A stretch of DNA of 34,061 bases from Gammaproteobacteria bacterium (GTDB lineage: Bacteria; Pseudomonadota; Gammaproteobacteria; Acidiferrobacterales; Sulfurifustaceae), in contig SCRL01000073.1 of NCBI GenBank assembly GCA_004298065.1, positions 1 to 34,061 of the forward strand, given 5' to 3'. Position numbers and translations under genes: made by a program. The notes beneath the pieces are model-generated. The model was not told the DNA's origin and ran no database searches. It was given only the letters and a program-made list of their open reading frames with translations. Of this stretch, positions 6,636 through 15,417 are shown piece after piece. Numbering within the stretch: position 1 is the first letter of the stretch; each line of letters begins with the position of its first letter.

Positions 6636-7789
6636 GCGCACAACCCGGACTGCACCTGCCGCCCTGGTTCGACCGGCTCCGCGCCCGCGCCGGCGATGCC
6701 GAGCGCGATCTCGAGCAGCGCCTGTTCCCCGGCGGCCCGGCCGCGTCGGGCGAGGCGTTCCTGCCCGACTTTTGCCAGGGCGAGGTGGTGTTCAACGTCG
6801 CCGTGGTGGCCGAGCTGCTGGCGCTGGTGATTGCGCTGGTGATGCCGCGCGACTTCCTCACACCGTCGGCGGGCCAGGACCTGCTCGTGATCTCGCTGTT
6901 CGTGCAGTGGGTCGCGCTCGGCGGCACCGCCTCGCTGTGCTACACGCGCCGCGCGCTCAACCGCCTGCCGCGGCTGCGCGCGCTCGGGAGCGCGTTCCTG
7001 CTGCTGCTCGGCGTCACCTTCCTGGTGAGCGAGCTCGCGCTATGGCTGCTGTGGGGCATGGGCAAGACCTCCTCGCCGCACCCCGAATGGTATTCGAGCT
7101 TCCACGTCCTCACGCTCACGCTCAGCGCCATCGTCAACGGCCTGTTATTGCGGCTGTTCCTGGCCAAGCACACGCTCGCGCGCCACATCGCCGCGGAGGC
7201 GAACGCCAAGCTGCAGGCGCTGCAGTCGCGCATCCGCCCGCACTTCGTGTTCAACAGCCTCAACATCATCGCCTCGCTCACGCGCAGCGCGCCGGAGAAG
7301 GCCGAGGCCGCGCTCGAGGACATGGCCGATCTGTTCCGCATGATGCTGTCGCAGGACGACATGCTGGTGCCGGTGAAGAACGAGATCGAGGTGACGAAGA
7401 AGTATCTCGCGCTCGAGCAGCTGCGGCTCGACAACCGCCTACGGGTGGAGTGGGACGTCGGCACCCTGCCGCGCAAGGCGGCGATCCCGGTGCTGACGCT
7501 GCAGCCGCTGATCGAGAACGCCATCCGCCACGGCATCGAGTCGATGCCGGACGGCGGCATCGTGCGCGTGCGCCTGCGCGAGCTGAACGACCGCATCCAT
7601 ATCGAGGTGACCAACCCGCGCCCGCCGGTGCGGGCGCGCACCGCGCGCGACGTTCCGGGCCAGTCGCTCGAGGACATCCGCGCGCGCCTGCGCGCGCATT
7701 ACGGCGACGCGGCCATGTTGCATACGCAGGAAGACATTGGGCAGTACACTGTCACGGTGGTGCTGCCGGTACGGGGAGGTGAGACATGA
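6632..7789 (+). CDS. Second LytS/AlgZ-type sensor histidine kinase
   Basis: A 385-residue paralogue of the preceding kinase. It has a longer N-terminal cytoplasmic stretch (about 50 residues), about four membrane helices, then LQSRIRPHFVFNS with H204 and the ATP-binding LQPLIENAIRHGIE. Across about 45 residues of the kinase core the two proteins are largely identical (ALQSRIRPHF, FNSLN, ASLT, KAEA, ADLFR), while the membrane sensor parts differ. It starts in an ATGA overlap with the first kinase and ends in an ATGA overlap with the response regulator, so all three are translationally coupled. Having two kinases in series suggests a heterodimer or two signals feeding one regulator. Confidence 0.88.
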   Translation: MSAQPGLHLPPWFDRLRARAGDAERDLEQRLFPGGPAASGEAFLPDFCQGEVVFNVAVVAELLALVIALVMPRDFLTPSAGQDLLVISLFVQWVALGGTASLCYTRRALNRLPRLRALGSAFLLLLGVTFLVSELALWLLWGMGKTSSPHPEWYSSFHVLTLTLSAIVNGLLLRLFLAKHTLARHIAAEANAKLQALQSRIRPHFVFNSLNIIASLTRSAPEKAEAALEDMADLFRMMLSQDDMLVPVKNEIEVTKKYLALEQLRLDNRLRVEWDVGTLPRKAAIPVLTLQPLIENAIRHGIESMPDGGIVRVRLRELNDRIHIEVTNPRPPVRARTARDVPGQSLEDIRARLRAHYGDAAMLHTQEDIGQYTVTVVLPVRGGET

Positions 7790-8529
7790 GAATACTGATC
7801 GTGGACGACGAAAAACTGGCACGCGAGCGGCTGCGCGAGCTGATCGCCGACATCGGCGGCTACACCGTCGTCGGCGAGGCCGCCAACGGCGCCGAGGCGG
7901 TCGAAAAAACCGCCGAGCTGAATCCCGATGTGCTGCTGATGGACATCCGCATGCCGGGCATGGACGGGCTCGAGGCGGCCATGCACCTGATGGGCATGGA
8001 AAACCCGCCGAGCGTGATCTTCACCACCGCCTACGACCAGCACGCGCTCGATGCGTTCGAGGTCAACGCCGTGGACTACCTGCTCAAGCCGATCCGCAAG
8101 GACCGGCTGGCGAACGCGCTCGCCAAGGCGCACAGGCTCACCATGCGGCAGCTCAAGGAGGTGAGCGAGTCGCGCGAGGAGGTCCCGGAACGCACCCACA
8201 TCAGCGTGCACCTGCGCGGCAATATCCGCCTGGTACCGGTGCCGGACATCGTTTACTTCGTCGCCGACTCGAAGTACGTCGTGGCGCGCACCCCGAGCGA
8301 GGAGCACCTGATCGAGGACTCGCTGGTGAACCTGGAGAAGGAATTCGGCGAGCACTTCCTGCGCATCCACCGCAATGCCCTGGTGGCCACACCCTATATA
8401 AAAGGTATCGAGAAGACCCCCGCCGGTACCTGGCAGGTGGCGTTGCGTGGGATCGACAAGAAGCTCGACGTCAGCCGCCGACACGCCGCCGCCGTGCGCC
8501 GCTGGGCGCGCAACCGCCCGGCACACTGA
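7786..8529 (+). CDS. algR: LytTR-family response regulator (AlgR-like)
   Basis: A 247-residue cytoplasmic DNA-binding regulator. Its receiver domain covers residues 1-120, with acidic residues D7 and D8, phospho-acceptor D53 in LLMDIRMPGMDG, T80/T81 and K101. A LytTR DNA-binding domain covers about 145-245 (LRGNIRLVPVPDIVYFVADSKYV and FLRIHRNALV are typical). It overlaps the second kinase by 4 bp. AlgR in Pseudomonas controls alginate, twitching and fimU-pilV pilin genes, which is of interest given the pilus block in this window; any such link here is inference. A CACAGAG repeat follows the stop. Confidence 0.92.
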   Translation: MRILIVDDEKLARERLRELIADIGGYTVVGEAANGAEAVEKTAELNPDVLLMDIRMPGMDGLEAAMHLMGMENPPSVIFTTAYDQHALDAFEVNAVDYLLKPIRKDRLANALAKAHRLTMRQLKEVSESREEVPERTHISVHLRGNIRLVPVPDIVYFVADSKYVVARTPSEEHLIEDSLVNLEKEFGEHFLRIHRNALVATPYIKGIEKTPAGTWQVALRGIDKKLDVSRRHAAAVRRWARNRPAH

Positions 8530-8547
8530 CAAAAACTTAAACCTTTA

Positions 8548-8661
8548 ACCACAGAGCGCACAGAGCGCACAGAGAACACAGAGAACACAGAGAACACAGA
8601 GAACACAGAGAAGACCGGAGAAAATAAACAAATCTCCGTGATCTCTGTGCTCTCTGTGGTG
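8548..8661. repeat. CACAGAG tandem and inverted repeat, copy 1
   Basis: Seven tandem 9-bp units lie at 8550-8612: two CACAGAGCG followed by five perfect CACAGAGAA. They are followed after about 30 bp by the inverted CTCTGTG...CTCTGTGGT (8643-8660). ACCACAGAG (8548-8556) and CTCTGTGGT (8652-8660) can close a large hairpin between the AlgR-like gene and the convergent thioredoxin-like gene. A second, non-tandem version lies at 32402-32468. The minus-strand frame reads as FSV repeats and is not a credible gene. Confidence 0.88.
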
Positions 8662-8683
8662 AAAAACTTCTTAAAGAAAGAAA

Positions 8684-9169
8684 CTAGGGTACAAGCTTGG
8701 CGGTGCGCGCGGGACGCGCCCGCGCGATGGCCTGTTCGATCGCCTGTTCGAGATAACCGAGGTAGAAATCCGGCGTGGTGTAGCCGAGCAGCTGCGGCAC
8801 CAGCTCGCGCCCGTCGGCGCCGTAGAGCCGGATCACCGGCGTGAACGACACCCGCTCGCGGCGCGCGAACTCACCGTGGGTCGTTTGCCGCCCGGCGAAG
8901 TCCGTGAGCGGCGCCGCGCCGCCCACGTCGACCGTGCGGATCAGCAACCGCCCGCGATAGGTCCCGCGCTCCTGCATCGGCCGCAGATAGAGGTTCTCCA
9001 CCTCGCGGCAGTACGGGCAGGATTCCGAGGTAAAGAACACCAGGATCGGCGCGGCGCCGTTGCCCGATACGCGCGCGTCGGCGACGAAATCGCGCGCCGG
9101 CGGCAGCACTTCCGCCGCTTGAACCAGGCCGGAGAACAGGAATAAAAGGCCGAACAGGCTGAATCGCAT
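8684..9169 (-). CDS. Secreted thioredoxin-like protein
   Basis: A 161-residue protein with a cleavable signal peptide ([18 protein letters not shown], then AE). The thioredoxin fold has the redox motif CPYC at 51-54 in [10 protein letters not shown], and the cis-proline strand [12 protein letters not shown] follows. It resembles SoxW/DsbC-like periplasmic thioredoxins and probably reduces or isomerises disulfides outside the cytoplasm; the partner is unknown. The start at 9169 was chosen because GAGGTG lies just before it on the minus strand and because the signal peptide then begins directly; the frame extends 12 codons further. It is divergent from hemC and convergent with the AlgR-like gene. 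Confidence 0.85.
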   Translation of the reverse strand: MRFSLFGLLFLFSGLVQAAEVLPPARDFVADARVSGNGAAPILVFFTSESCPYCREVENLYLRPMQERGTYRGRLLIRTVDVGGAAPLTDFAGRQTTHGEFARRERVSFTPVIRLYGADGRELVPQLLGYTTPDFYLGYLEQAIEQAIARARPARTAKLVP

Positions 9170-9216
9170 TCTGCACCTCAACAACGCGCGCGCAGTCTGC
9201 CGCAAATGCCTGCCTT

Positions 9217-9241
9217 GGGCAATTCACCTATATAATTGCCC
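9217..9241 (+). promoter_or_regulatory. hemC promoter -10 with overlapping inverted repeat
   Basis: TATAAT at 9231-9236 fits a sigma-70 -10 box 43 bp before the hemC start. A perfect 8-bp inverted repeat GGGCAATT (9217-9224) and AATTGCCC (9234-9241), with a 9-bp centre, overlaps this hexamer and could be an operator. No good -35 is visible. Confidence 0.5.
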
Positions 9242-9279
9242 GCCAGAGCCCATTTATTCACGCACCCGCCCTTCTCCCC

Positions 9280-10206
9280 TTGGATACCCTGCGCCTCGGC
9301 ACCCGCAAGAGCCCGCTCGCCCTGTGGCAGGCGGAGTACGTGCGCGACCGCCTGCAACGCCTGCACCCGGGACTCAAGGTCGATCTCGTCACCATGACCA
9401 CCGAGGGCGATCGCATTCTCGACCGCTCGCTCGCCAAGGTCGGCGGCAAGGGGCTGTTCGTGAAGGAGCTCGAACAGGGCCTGCTCGAAAAGCATATCGA
9501 CCTCGCGGTGCATTCCATGAAAGACGTCACCGCAAGCTTCCCGCCGGGATTGCACATCGCCGCCATCTGCGAGCGCGAAGACCCGCGCGATGCCTTCGTG
9601 TCGAGCCGCTACGACCGCCTCGCGGCGCTGCCGGATGGCGCGCGCGTGGGCACGTCCAGCCTGCGGCGCCAGTGCCAGCTGCGCGCCGCGTTCCCGCGGC
9701 TTGCCATCGAAACCCTGCGCGGCAACGTCAACACCCGCCTCGCACGCCTGGACGAGGGCCGCTTCGATGCCATCATCCTCGCGGTCGCGGGGCTGAAACG
9801 GCTCGGTTTCGAAAACCGTATCCGCGCGGCGCTCGATCCGCACGAGTCGCTGCCGGCCGTGGGTCAGGGCGCGGTCGGCATCGAATGCCGCAGCGACGAC
9901 GCGCGCACGAATGCGCTGCTCGCGCCGCTCGAGCACGCGACCACGCGGACCTGCGTCGAGGCCGAGCGCGCCATGAACGCACACCTCGAAGGCGGCTGCC
10001 AGGTACCGATCGGTGGCTACGCGGTGCTGGAAGGAAACGAACTCCACCTGCGCGGGCTCGTGGGCGACCCGGACGGTTCGCGCGTCATCCGCGCCGAAAT
10101 TCGCGGCCCGGCGAAAGATGCTGTCGCGCTCGGCTACAAGCTCGCTGAGGAATTGCTCAACCTCGGCGCCAAACCTATCCTCGACAAGGTTTATGGCCGC
10201 GGCTGA
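9280..10206 (+). CDS. hemC: Hydroxymethylbilane synthase (porphobilinogen deaminase)
   Basis: A 308-residue cytoplasmic enzyme polymerising four porphobilinogens into hydroxymethylbilane. Family segments are the N-terminal [46 protein letters not shown], and [12 protein letters not shown] with the dipyrromethane-cofactor cysteine C240. The start codon is TTG at 9280; the family-conserved LRLGTRKS begins only three residues later, so no other start fits, and no Shine-Dalgarno is seen. It is the first gene of hemC-hemD-hemX-hemY and overlaps hemD by 14 bp. Confidence 0.96.
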   Translation: MDTLRLGTRKSPLALWQAEYVRDRLQRLHPGLKVDLVTMTTEGDRILDRSLAKVGGKGLFVKELEQGLLEKHIDLAVHSMKDVTASFPPGLHIAAICEREDPRDAFVSSRYDRLAALPDGARVGTSSLRRQCQLRAAFPRLAIETLRGNVNTRLARLDEGRFDAIILAVAGLKRLGFENRIRAALDPHESLPAVGQGAVGIECRSDDARTNALLAPLEHATTRTCVEAERAMNAHLEGGCQVPIGGYAVLEGNELHLRGLVGDPDGSRVIRAEIRGPAKDAVALGYKLAEELLNLGAKPILDKVYGRG

Positions 10207-10993
10207 TGTCGCGCAGCCTCTCTCTCGAGTGCGCGTGCTCGTCACGCGCCCCGCAGCACAGGCGCGGCGCCTGGCGGAAATGATCGAGCAGGCCGGCGGC
10301 GAGGCGGTTCGTTTCCCGGCGCTTGAAATCGCCCCCCTGTCCGACACGACCGCGCTCGAACAGGCGCTCACTGACATTACGCGTTTCAACCTTGCGATCT
10401 TCATCAGCCCGAACGCTGTTACTCATGGGTTGGCGTATCTCAAGTCACGCGATGGGCTGCCGCCGCATCTGACGATCGCTGCCATCGGTCGCGGTACCGC
10501 CAAGGCATTGGCTGATATGGGCGTAAACAACGTTGTCTCGCCCATGGCAGGTTCTGACAGTGAGACGCTATTAGCGTTACCGACATTAAATCGCGTCGCC
10601 GGCAAACGCATCGTCATCTTCCGCGGCGAAGGCGGGCGCGAGCTGCTCGGCGACACGCTGCGCGCACGCGGCGCCGAGGTCACCTATGCCGAATGCTACC
10701 GGCGCGTGCGGCCCGCGACCGACGCCGCGCCGCTCGTGGCGCGCCTGGCCGCCGGCGGCCTCGACATCGTCACCGTCACCAGCGTGGAAACGCTGCACAA
10801 CCTGCACGACATGCTCGATGCACCGGCGCGCGAGCGCCTGCGCCGCCTGCCGATCGTGGTCGTGGGCCGCCGCCAGGCCGAGGCCTGCCGCGCGCTCGGC
10901 TGGTCGCACGAACCGGTTATCGCCCGCGACGCGAGCGACGAGGCCATTCTCGCGACGCTCAAGGCGTGGCGGGCCTCGCAAAATTCCCTATAA
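10193..10993 (+). CDS. hemD: Uroporphyrinogen-III synthase
   Basis: A 266-residue two-domain enzyme that cyclises hydroxymethylbilane with D-ring inversion to uroporphyrinogen III. The sequence is divergent, as usual for HemD, but [34 protein letters not shown] at the N-terminus, [11 protein letters not shown] and [11 protein letters not shown] mark the two lobes. The ATG at 10193 lies inside the hemC end in another frame, giving a 14-bp overlap. The longer frame upstream is a shadow of hemC. A TATAAT at 10989-10994 overlaps its stop and may be a weak internal promoter for hemX. Confidence 0.92.
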   Translation: MAAADVAQPLSRVRVLVTRPAAQARRLAEMIEQAGGEAVRFPALEIAPLSDTTALEQALTDITRFNLAIFISPNAVTHGLAYLKSRDGLPPHLTIAAIGRGTAKALADMGVNNVVSPMAGSDSETLLALPTLNRVAGKRIVIFRGEGGRELLGDTLRARGAEVTYAECYRRVRPATDAAPLVARLAAGGLDIVTVTSVETLHNLHDMLDAPARERLRRLPIVVVGRRQAEACRALGWSHEPVIARDASDEAILATLKAWRASQNSL

Positions 10994-11023
10994 TCCCTAG
11001 GCATCCAGCCCACGCCGCCGCCC

Positions 11024-12100
11024 ATGAACGACACCAACCCAAGCAAAAAGACTGCCGATGCCGCCCCCACCAAACGCACCGGCGACAAGGCCGGCGGCAA
11101 GATCACGCGCGTGAGCCAGTTCAGCGGCCGGCTCGCACTCATGCTCGCGGCGATTGCATTCATCGGCAGCGCGTATCTCGGGTATCTCCTGTTCTACGAG
11201 CGCCCCGAGCTGATCGGAACCGATATTGCCGGCCGCCTGGAACACATCGAAGCCGACGCCCGGGAACTGCACGACAATCTCGGCAATCTCGACGAACAGG
11301 CGCAGGCGTTGCGCGAAGGCCAGGACGCGGTGAAGGCCGCGCTTGACAAGGTCCATACCGACCTGGCGCGCAACCGCACCGAGTGGCTGTTGACCGAAAG
11401 CGAGCAACTGCTGGTGATCGCCAATCACCGGTTGCAGATGGCGCGTGACGTGCGTTCGGCGCTGTCGGCGCTGCGCGCCGCCGACCAGCAGCTCAAGCTG
11501 GTCGTGAACCCGAACATGCTGCCGGTGCGCAAGGAGCTCGCACGCGAGATCGGCCTGCTCGAGGCGCTCGAAAAGACCGACATCAGCGGGCTCACGCTGC
11601 GGCTCGGCACGCTGGCCGAAAGCGTGGATCGCCTGCCACTTGCGGTCGACACGCGCTGGTCGAAAGACAAGCAGCCTGCGACGACGGAAACCAAGGACAA
11701 GAAACCGGCAAACAAGGCCGAACCGGAGAGTGGCTGGCGCGTGGCGTTGCGCAATTTCTGGCAAGACCTGTCGAGCCTGGTGCGTCTGCGCACCGACGTC
11801 GAAACGCAAAAGCCGCTGCTACCGCCGGAACAGCGCTATTTCCTGCGCGAGAATCTGCGTCTGATGCTCTACAGCGCGCAAAACGCGCTGCTGCAAGGCA
11901 GCGTTCCCGTCTACCAGCAGAACATCAAGGCCGCGGGGCGCTGGGTGCGCGAGTATTTCGATACCAATACCCAAGCGGTGGCGGCGGCGCTCGCCGAAAT
12001 CGAAAAACTCCAGACAGTGAAGCTCGCGGCCGAACTGCCGGACATCTCGGCCTCGCTTGAGACGCTGCGCCGCCTCGGCGGCCGCCGGATCGCGCCGTGA
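11024..12100 (+). CDS. hemX: HemX-like membrane protein
   Basis: A 358-residue protein. Its Lys/Thr-rich cytoplasmic N-terminus leads to one membrane helix at about 36-58 and a long periplasmic region with heptad-rich segments (LEHIEADARELHDNLGNLDEQAQALREG). A conserved family block is RTEWLLTESEQLLVIANHRLQMARD, and the end is WVREYFDTNTQAVAAALAEIEKL. Despite older annotation as uroporphyrin-III methyltransferase, proteins of this type lack a methylase fold. The role is unknown, probably scaffolding heme enzymes at the membrane. It starts 30 nt after hemD and overlaps hemY by GTGA. Confidence 0.9.
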   Translation: MNDTNPSKKTADAAPTKRTGDKAGGKITRVSQFSGRLALMLAAIAFIGSAYLGYLLFYERPELIGTDIAGRLEHIEADARELHDNLGNLDEQAQALREGQDAVKAALDKVHTDLARNRTEWLLTESEQLLVIANHRLQMARDVRSALSALRAADQQLKLVVNPNMLPVRKELAREIGLLEALEKTDISGLTLRLGTLAESVDRLPLAVDTRWSKDKQPATTETKDKKPANKAEPESGWRVALRNFWQDLSSLVRLRTDVETQKPLLPPEQRYFLRENLRLMLYSAQNALLQGSVPVYQQNIKAAGRWVREYFDTNTQAVAAALAEIEKLQTVKLAAELPDISASLETLRRLGGRRIAP

Positions 12101-13341
12101 AACTGCTCGCCTTCATCCTCGCGGTGCTGTTCGCCGGCGTTCTGGTGGCGCTGTACGCGCTCGAAGACCCGGGCTACGTGCTGATCGCGCGCGCGCCGTG
12201 GAGCCTCGAAATGCCGCTTACGCTGTTCGTGCCGCTGCTGCTGCTGGCGTTTGCGGTGCTTGCCTTGACGCTCTACATCCTTGTGCGCCTGGCGCGCATC
12301 CCGCAGGACGTCGAACGCTGGCGCGCCACGCGGCATACCCGGCGCGCGCGCAGCGCGCTGATTCAGGGTCTCGTGCATCTGGCCGAGGGTAACTGGGGCG
12401 AAGCCGAAGCGGAGCTGCTCGCCGGCCTGCGCCACGGCGACGTGCCGCTGCTCAACTACCTGGGCGCGGCCCACGCGGCCCAGAACCTGGGCAACAACGA
12501 GAAGCGCGACGAATATCTCGCGGCGGCGCACAAGCTCGCGCCCAAGGGAACACTGACGGTCGGCATGACCCAGGCAACGCTACGACTGAAGGCGGGCCAG
12601 CTCGAACAGGCGCTCGCCACCCTCACCGAGCTGCGCCAGCAGGCGCCGCGCAACGCGCAGGTGCTGAAGCTGCTGACCCAGGTACACGAGGCGTTGAGCG
12701 ACTGGACCGGGCTGGCCGAGCTGATCGCCGATCTGCGGCATCATCACGCGCTTCCGCCGCGCGACATTGACGCGCTCGAGCTCAAGGTGCACAGCGAGCT
12801 GCTGCGCCAGCCGTTGCCATCCGGTTCGCTCACGGTGCTGAACCGCGCCTGGAACGCGGTGCCGAAGCACCTGCGCAAGCACCCGGCGATGGTGCTGGCC
12901 TACGCGCGCCACCTGGTGCAACAGGACCAGATGGACGAGGCCGAGAAAATCCTGCGCGAGGCCATCGAGTCGTCGTGGGACGACATGCTCGTGGACCTCT
13001 ACGGGCGCGTGCACAGCCGCCACCCGGCCGATCAGTTCGAAACCGCCGAAGACTGGGCCACGTCGCATCCGGAAGACCCGCGGCTGTTGCTCGCGATCGG
13101 ACGGCTCGCGATGCGCGTGCGCAGCCTGGACAAGGCGCGCACCTACTTCGAGCGCGCGCTGGCGCTGCACGCCTCCGCCGAAACCTACCGCGAGTTGGGC
13201 GAGCTGCTGGAACAGGGCGGCGAAAAGGACAAGGCGCTCGATTGCTACCGCCGCGGGCTCGACGCGCTGGTGGCCGAGGCGCGCGTGGCGCCGCCGCGCA
13301 AGCTCGGGCCCGCGCCCTCGCGCGTGCGCACGGCACGCTGA
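12097..13341 (+). CDS. hemY: HemY-like TPR membrane protein
   Basis: A 414-residue protein. Two N-terminal membrane helices (about 1-20 and 42-66) are followed by a cytoplasmic TPR-rich region with helical pairs such as LAEGNWGEAEAELLAGLRHG, LRLKAGQLEQALATLTELR and ALAGHASAE-like repeats near 350-385. This is the gammaproteobacterial HemY of the hemCDXY operon, unrelated to protoporphyrinogen oxidase HemY. It starts with GTG in a 4-bp overlap with hemX. Its exact function in heme synthesis is unclear. It ends 12 bp from the convergent reductase gene, with no clear terminator. Confidence 0.9.
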   Translation: MKLLAFILAVLFAGVLVALYALEDPGYVLIARAPWSLEMPLTLFVPLLLLAFAVLALTLYILVRLARIPQDVERWRATRHTRRARSALIQGLVHLAEGNWGEAEAELLAGLRHGDVPLLNYLGAAHAAQNLGNNEKRDEYLAAAHKLAPKGTLTVGMTQATLRLKAGQLEQALATLTELRQQAPRNAQVLKLLTQVHEALSDWTGLAELIADLRHHHALPPRDIDALELKVHSELLRQPLPSGSLTVLNRAWNAVPKHLRKHPAMVLAYARHLVQQDQMDEAEKILREAIESSWDDMLVDLYGRVHSRHPADQFETAEDWATSHPEDPRLLLAIGRLAMRVRSLDKARTYFERALALHASAETYRELGELLEQGGEKDKALDCYRRGLDALVAEARVAPPRKLGPAPSRVRTAR

Positions 13342-13353
13342 GATCGCCTTCCG

Positions 13354-14370
13354 TCAGCTGTGATGGGCTAATTCGAACGAGTCGAAGAACAACCGATCGG
13401 GCGTGAGCCCGCGCGCGAAGAAGGTCTTCTTCACGGCTTCAATCATCGGCGGCGGGCCGCTGGCATACACCTCGTACCCGCTCAGATCGGGATAATCCGC
13501 GATCACCGCATCGTGCACCCAGCCGGTGCGCCCGTCCCAACGTTCCTCCGGCCGCGGTTCTGACAGTACCGGCGTGTATTTGAAATGGGCATGCGCGCGC
13601 ACCCACGTTCGCGGCAGCGTATCCATATATAAGTCGCGTTGCGCCCGCACTCCCCAGTAGAGATGCAGCGGCCGGCGGATGCCGCGCGCAAAGGCATGCT
13701 CCAGAATGCCCTTGATCGGCGCGAAGCCGGTGCCGCCGGCGACGAAGATCGCCGGGCGGTCCGACTCTTCACGCAGGAAAAATATCCCGAGCGGCCCGCG
13801 CAGCCGCAGCAGGTCTTTTTCTTTCATCTGGGTGAACACGTGGCCGGTGAAGAGGCCGTTCGGCACTTGGCGGACGTGCAACTCGAGAAATTCGTCGGCG
13901 TGCGGCGGGTTGGCGAGCGAGAAGCTGCGGCGCTGGTTGTCCTTGAGCAGGATGTCGACATACTGGCCGGCAAGGAACTGCAGCCGCTGGTTAGCCGGCA
14001 GCTTGAGCGACAGGATCATGACGTCGTCCGCCGCCTTTTCCATCTTTACCACGCGCGCCGGCAGGGTCTTGATGGCGATGCCGGCGACGGCGGCCAGTTC
14101 CTTCGCCTCAATCACCAGGTCCGAACGCGGCACCGCTTGGCAGAACAGCGCAAAGCCGGCGGCGCGCTCGGCCGCGGACAGCGCCTTGTCCTCGTACACG
14201 CCGTAGTCCACCTCGCCGGCACGCAGCTTGCCCTTGCACGTGCCGCAACTGCCGTTGCGGCAACTGTACGGCAGCGTGTAGCCGTGGCGCAGCGCGGCGT
14301 CGAGGACCGTTTCTTTCTCCGCGACTGTGAACTCGTGGCCGCTCGGCTCGATACGAACTTTGAAAGTCAT
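13354..14370 (-). CDS. 2Fe-2S / flavin NAD(P)H reductase
   Basis: A 338-residue electron-transfer protein with three modules. The N-terminal plant-type ferredoxin domain has YSCRNGSCGTCKGKL plus a later FALFCQA cysteine. The FAD-binding barrel has RRSFSLANPP. The NAD domain has FVAGGTGFAPIKG and ends with GPPPMIEAV. The architecture matches the CDP-6-deoxyglucoseen reductase (AscD)/phenol hydroxylase reductase group. The partner oxygenase or dehydrase is not adjacent, so the substrate is unknown. The start at 14370 (MTFKVRIEPSG) is where domain homology begins; the open frame runs 42 codons further without support. Confidence 0.9.
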   Translation of the reverse strand: MTFKVRIEPSGHEFTVAEKETVLDAALRHGYTLPYSCRNGSCGTCKGKLRAGEVDYGVYEDKALSAAERAAGFALFCQAVPRSDLVIEAKELAAVAGIAIKTLPARVVKMEKAADDVMILSLKLPANQRLQFLAGQYVDILLKDNQRRSFSLANPPHADEFLELHVRQVPNGLFTGHVFTQMKEKDLLRLRGPLGIFFLREESDRPAIFVAGGTGFAPIKGILEHAFARGIRRPLHLYWGVRAQRDLYMDTLPRTWVRAHAHFKYTPVLSEPRPEERWDGRTGWVHDAVIADYPDLSGYEVYASGPPPMIEAVKKTFFARGLTPDRLFFDSFELAHHS

Positions 14371-14428
14371 GGGCGCGCACAATACCGAGTCGCACAGTCT
14401 GAAACAAGCCGACAACGCGTGATGTTTC

Positions 14429-14458
14429 TTGAATGCCGCCGGCGCTCTCCTGTATCGT
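14429..14458 (+). promoter_or_regulatory. Putative promoter of the ABC exporter operon
   Basis: TTGAAT (14429-14434), an 18-bp spacer and TATCGT (14453-14458) place transcription start near 14465, only about 2 nt before the ATG at 14467. The gene has no Shine-Dalgarno, so the mRNA may be almost leaderless. Confidence 0.35.
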
Positions 14459-14466
14459 GTAGCGCC

Positions 14467-15417
14467 ATGAACGACCCAGTGCTGGTCGAAGTGCAAAATG
14501 TCTCGCGCTACTACGGCGAGCGCCCGGCGATCCGGGACGTGAGCTTCACCATCCGCCGCGGCGAAGTGCTCGGCTTCCTCGGCCCGAACGGCGCCGGCAA
14601 GACCACCACCATGCAGGTGCTCTCGGGCAATCTCGCGCCCTCAAGCGGCCGCGTGCTCATCGATGGCCACGACCTGCTCGACGACCCGCGCGCGGCGAAA
14701 GCCGCCATCGGCTACTTGCCGGAAAACCCGCCGCTCTATCGCGAGCTCACGGTGGACGAGTACCTCGACTACTGCGCCGCGCTCAACCGCATTCCGAAAC
14801 CGCAGCGCCGCGAGGCACGCGAAACCGCCAAGGCGCGTTGCGGTCTCAAGGACGCGGGCCGGCGCCTGATCGGCAACCTTTCCAAGGGCTTCCAGCAGCG
14901 TGTCGGCATCGCCCAGGCGATCATCCACCTGCCGCCGCTGGTGATCCTGGACGAGCCCACCGTCGGTCTCGATCCGATCCAGATCCGCGAGATCCGCAAT
15001 CTGATCCGTGAACTCGGGCGCGACCACGGCGTGATTCTCTCGACGCACATCCTTCCCGAAGTGCAGGCCACCTGCGATCGGGTGCAGATCATCCACAAGG
15101 GCCGGCTGGTGCTGAACGACAGCATCGAGGCCTTGGCGCACCACCTCAAGTCCGCCACGCTCGTCGCCGGTTTCCGTCAGGCGCCGGATATCGCGCGTCT
15201 TCAGGCGCTGCCGGGCGTAACCGCCGTGCAGGCCGAGGATGAATCGCGCGTTCGGATTTTCTTCGATCCGGCACTGGACCCAACCGATGCCGTGGTGCGA
15301 CTCGCCACCGACGCGGGCTGGGGGCTGCACGAAATCGCGCCTGAAAAGCTTTCGCTCGAGGAATTGTTCGTGGAACTTACGGCGAGCACCGGCAATACGA
15401 CGGAGGCAGCGGCGTGA
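14467..15417 (+). CDS. ABC-2 exporter ATP-binding subunit
   Basis: A 316-residue ATPase. Walker A is GPNGAGKTT, the signature motif is NLSKGFQQRVGIA, Walker B is PLVILDEPTVGLDP, and the switch histidine is in STHILPE. A C-terminal extension of about 90 residues is typical of GldA/CcmA-type subunits. With the next three genes it forms a [16 protein letters not shown] exporter plus a DUF4340 protein. This arrangement is found in many proteobacteria and its cargo is not established. It overlaps the permease by 4 bp (GTGA). The longer upstream open frame is antisense to the reductase gene and is not coding. Confidence 0.93.
   Translation: MNDPVLVEVQNVSRYYGERPAIRDVSFTIRRGEVLGFLGPNGAGKTTTMQVLSGNLAPSSGRVLIDGHDLLDDPRAAKAAIGYLPENPPLYRELTVDEYLDYCAALNRIPKPQRREARETAKARCGLKDAGRRLIGNLSKGFQQRVGIAQAIIHLPPLVILDEPTVGLDPIQIREIRNLIRELGRDHGVILSTHILPEVQATCDRVQIIHKGRLVLNDSIEALAHHLKSATLVAGFRQAPDIARLQALPGVTAVQAEDESRVRIFFDPALDPTDAVVRLATDAGWGLHEIAPEKLSLEELFVELTASTGNTTEAAA

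Noticed and set aside
8394-8606. Minus-strand frame encoding FSV repeats
   Set aside because: It is only the translated CACAGAG tandem array and overlaps the end of the response regulator gene.
8550-8612. Tandem 9-bp repeats as a CRISPR array
   Set aside because: Units are directly abutting 9-mers with no spacers, and no cas genes are present.
13639-14466. N-terminal extension of the ABC ATPase to 592 codons
   Set aside because: The upstream part is antisense to the 2Fe-2S reductase; the ATPase domain starts at MNDPVLVEVQNVS.
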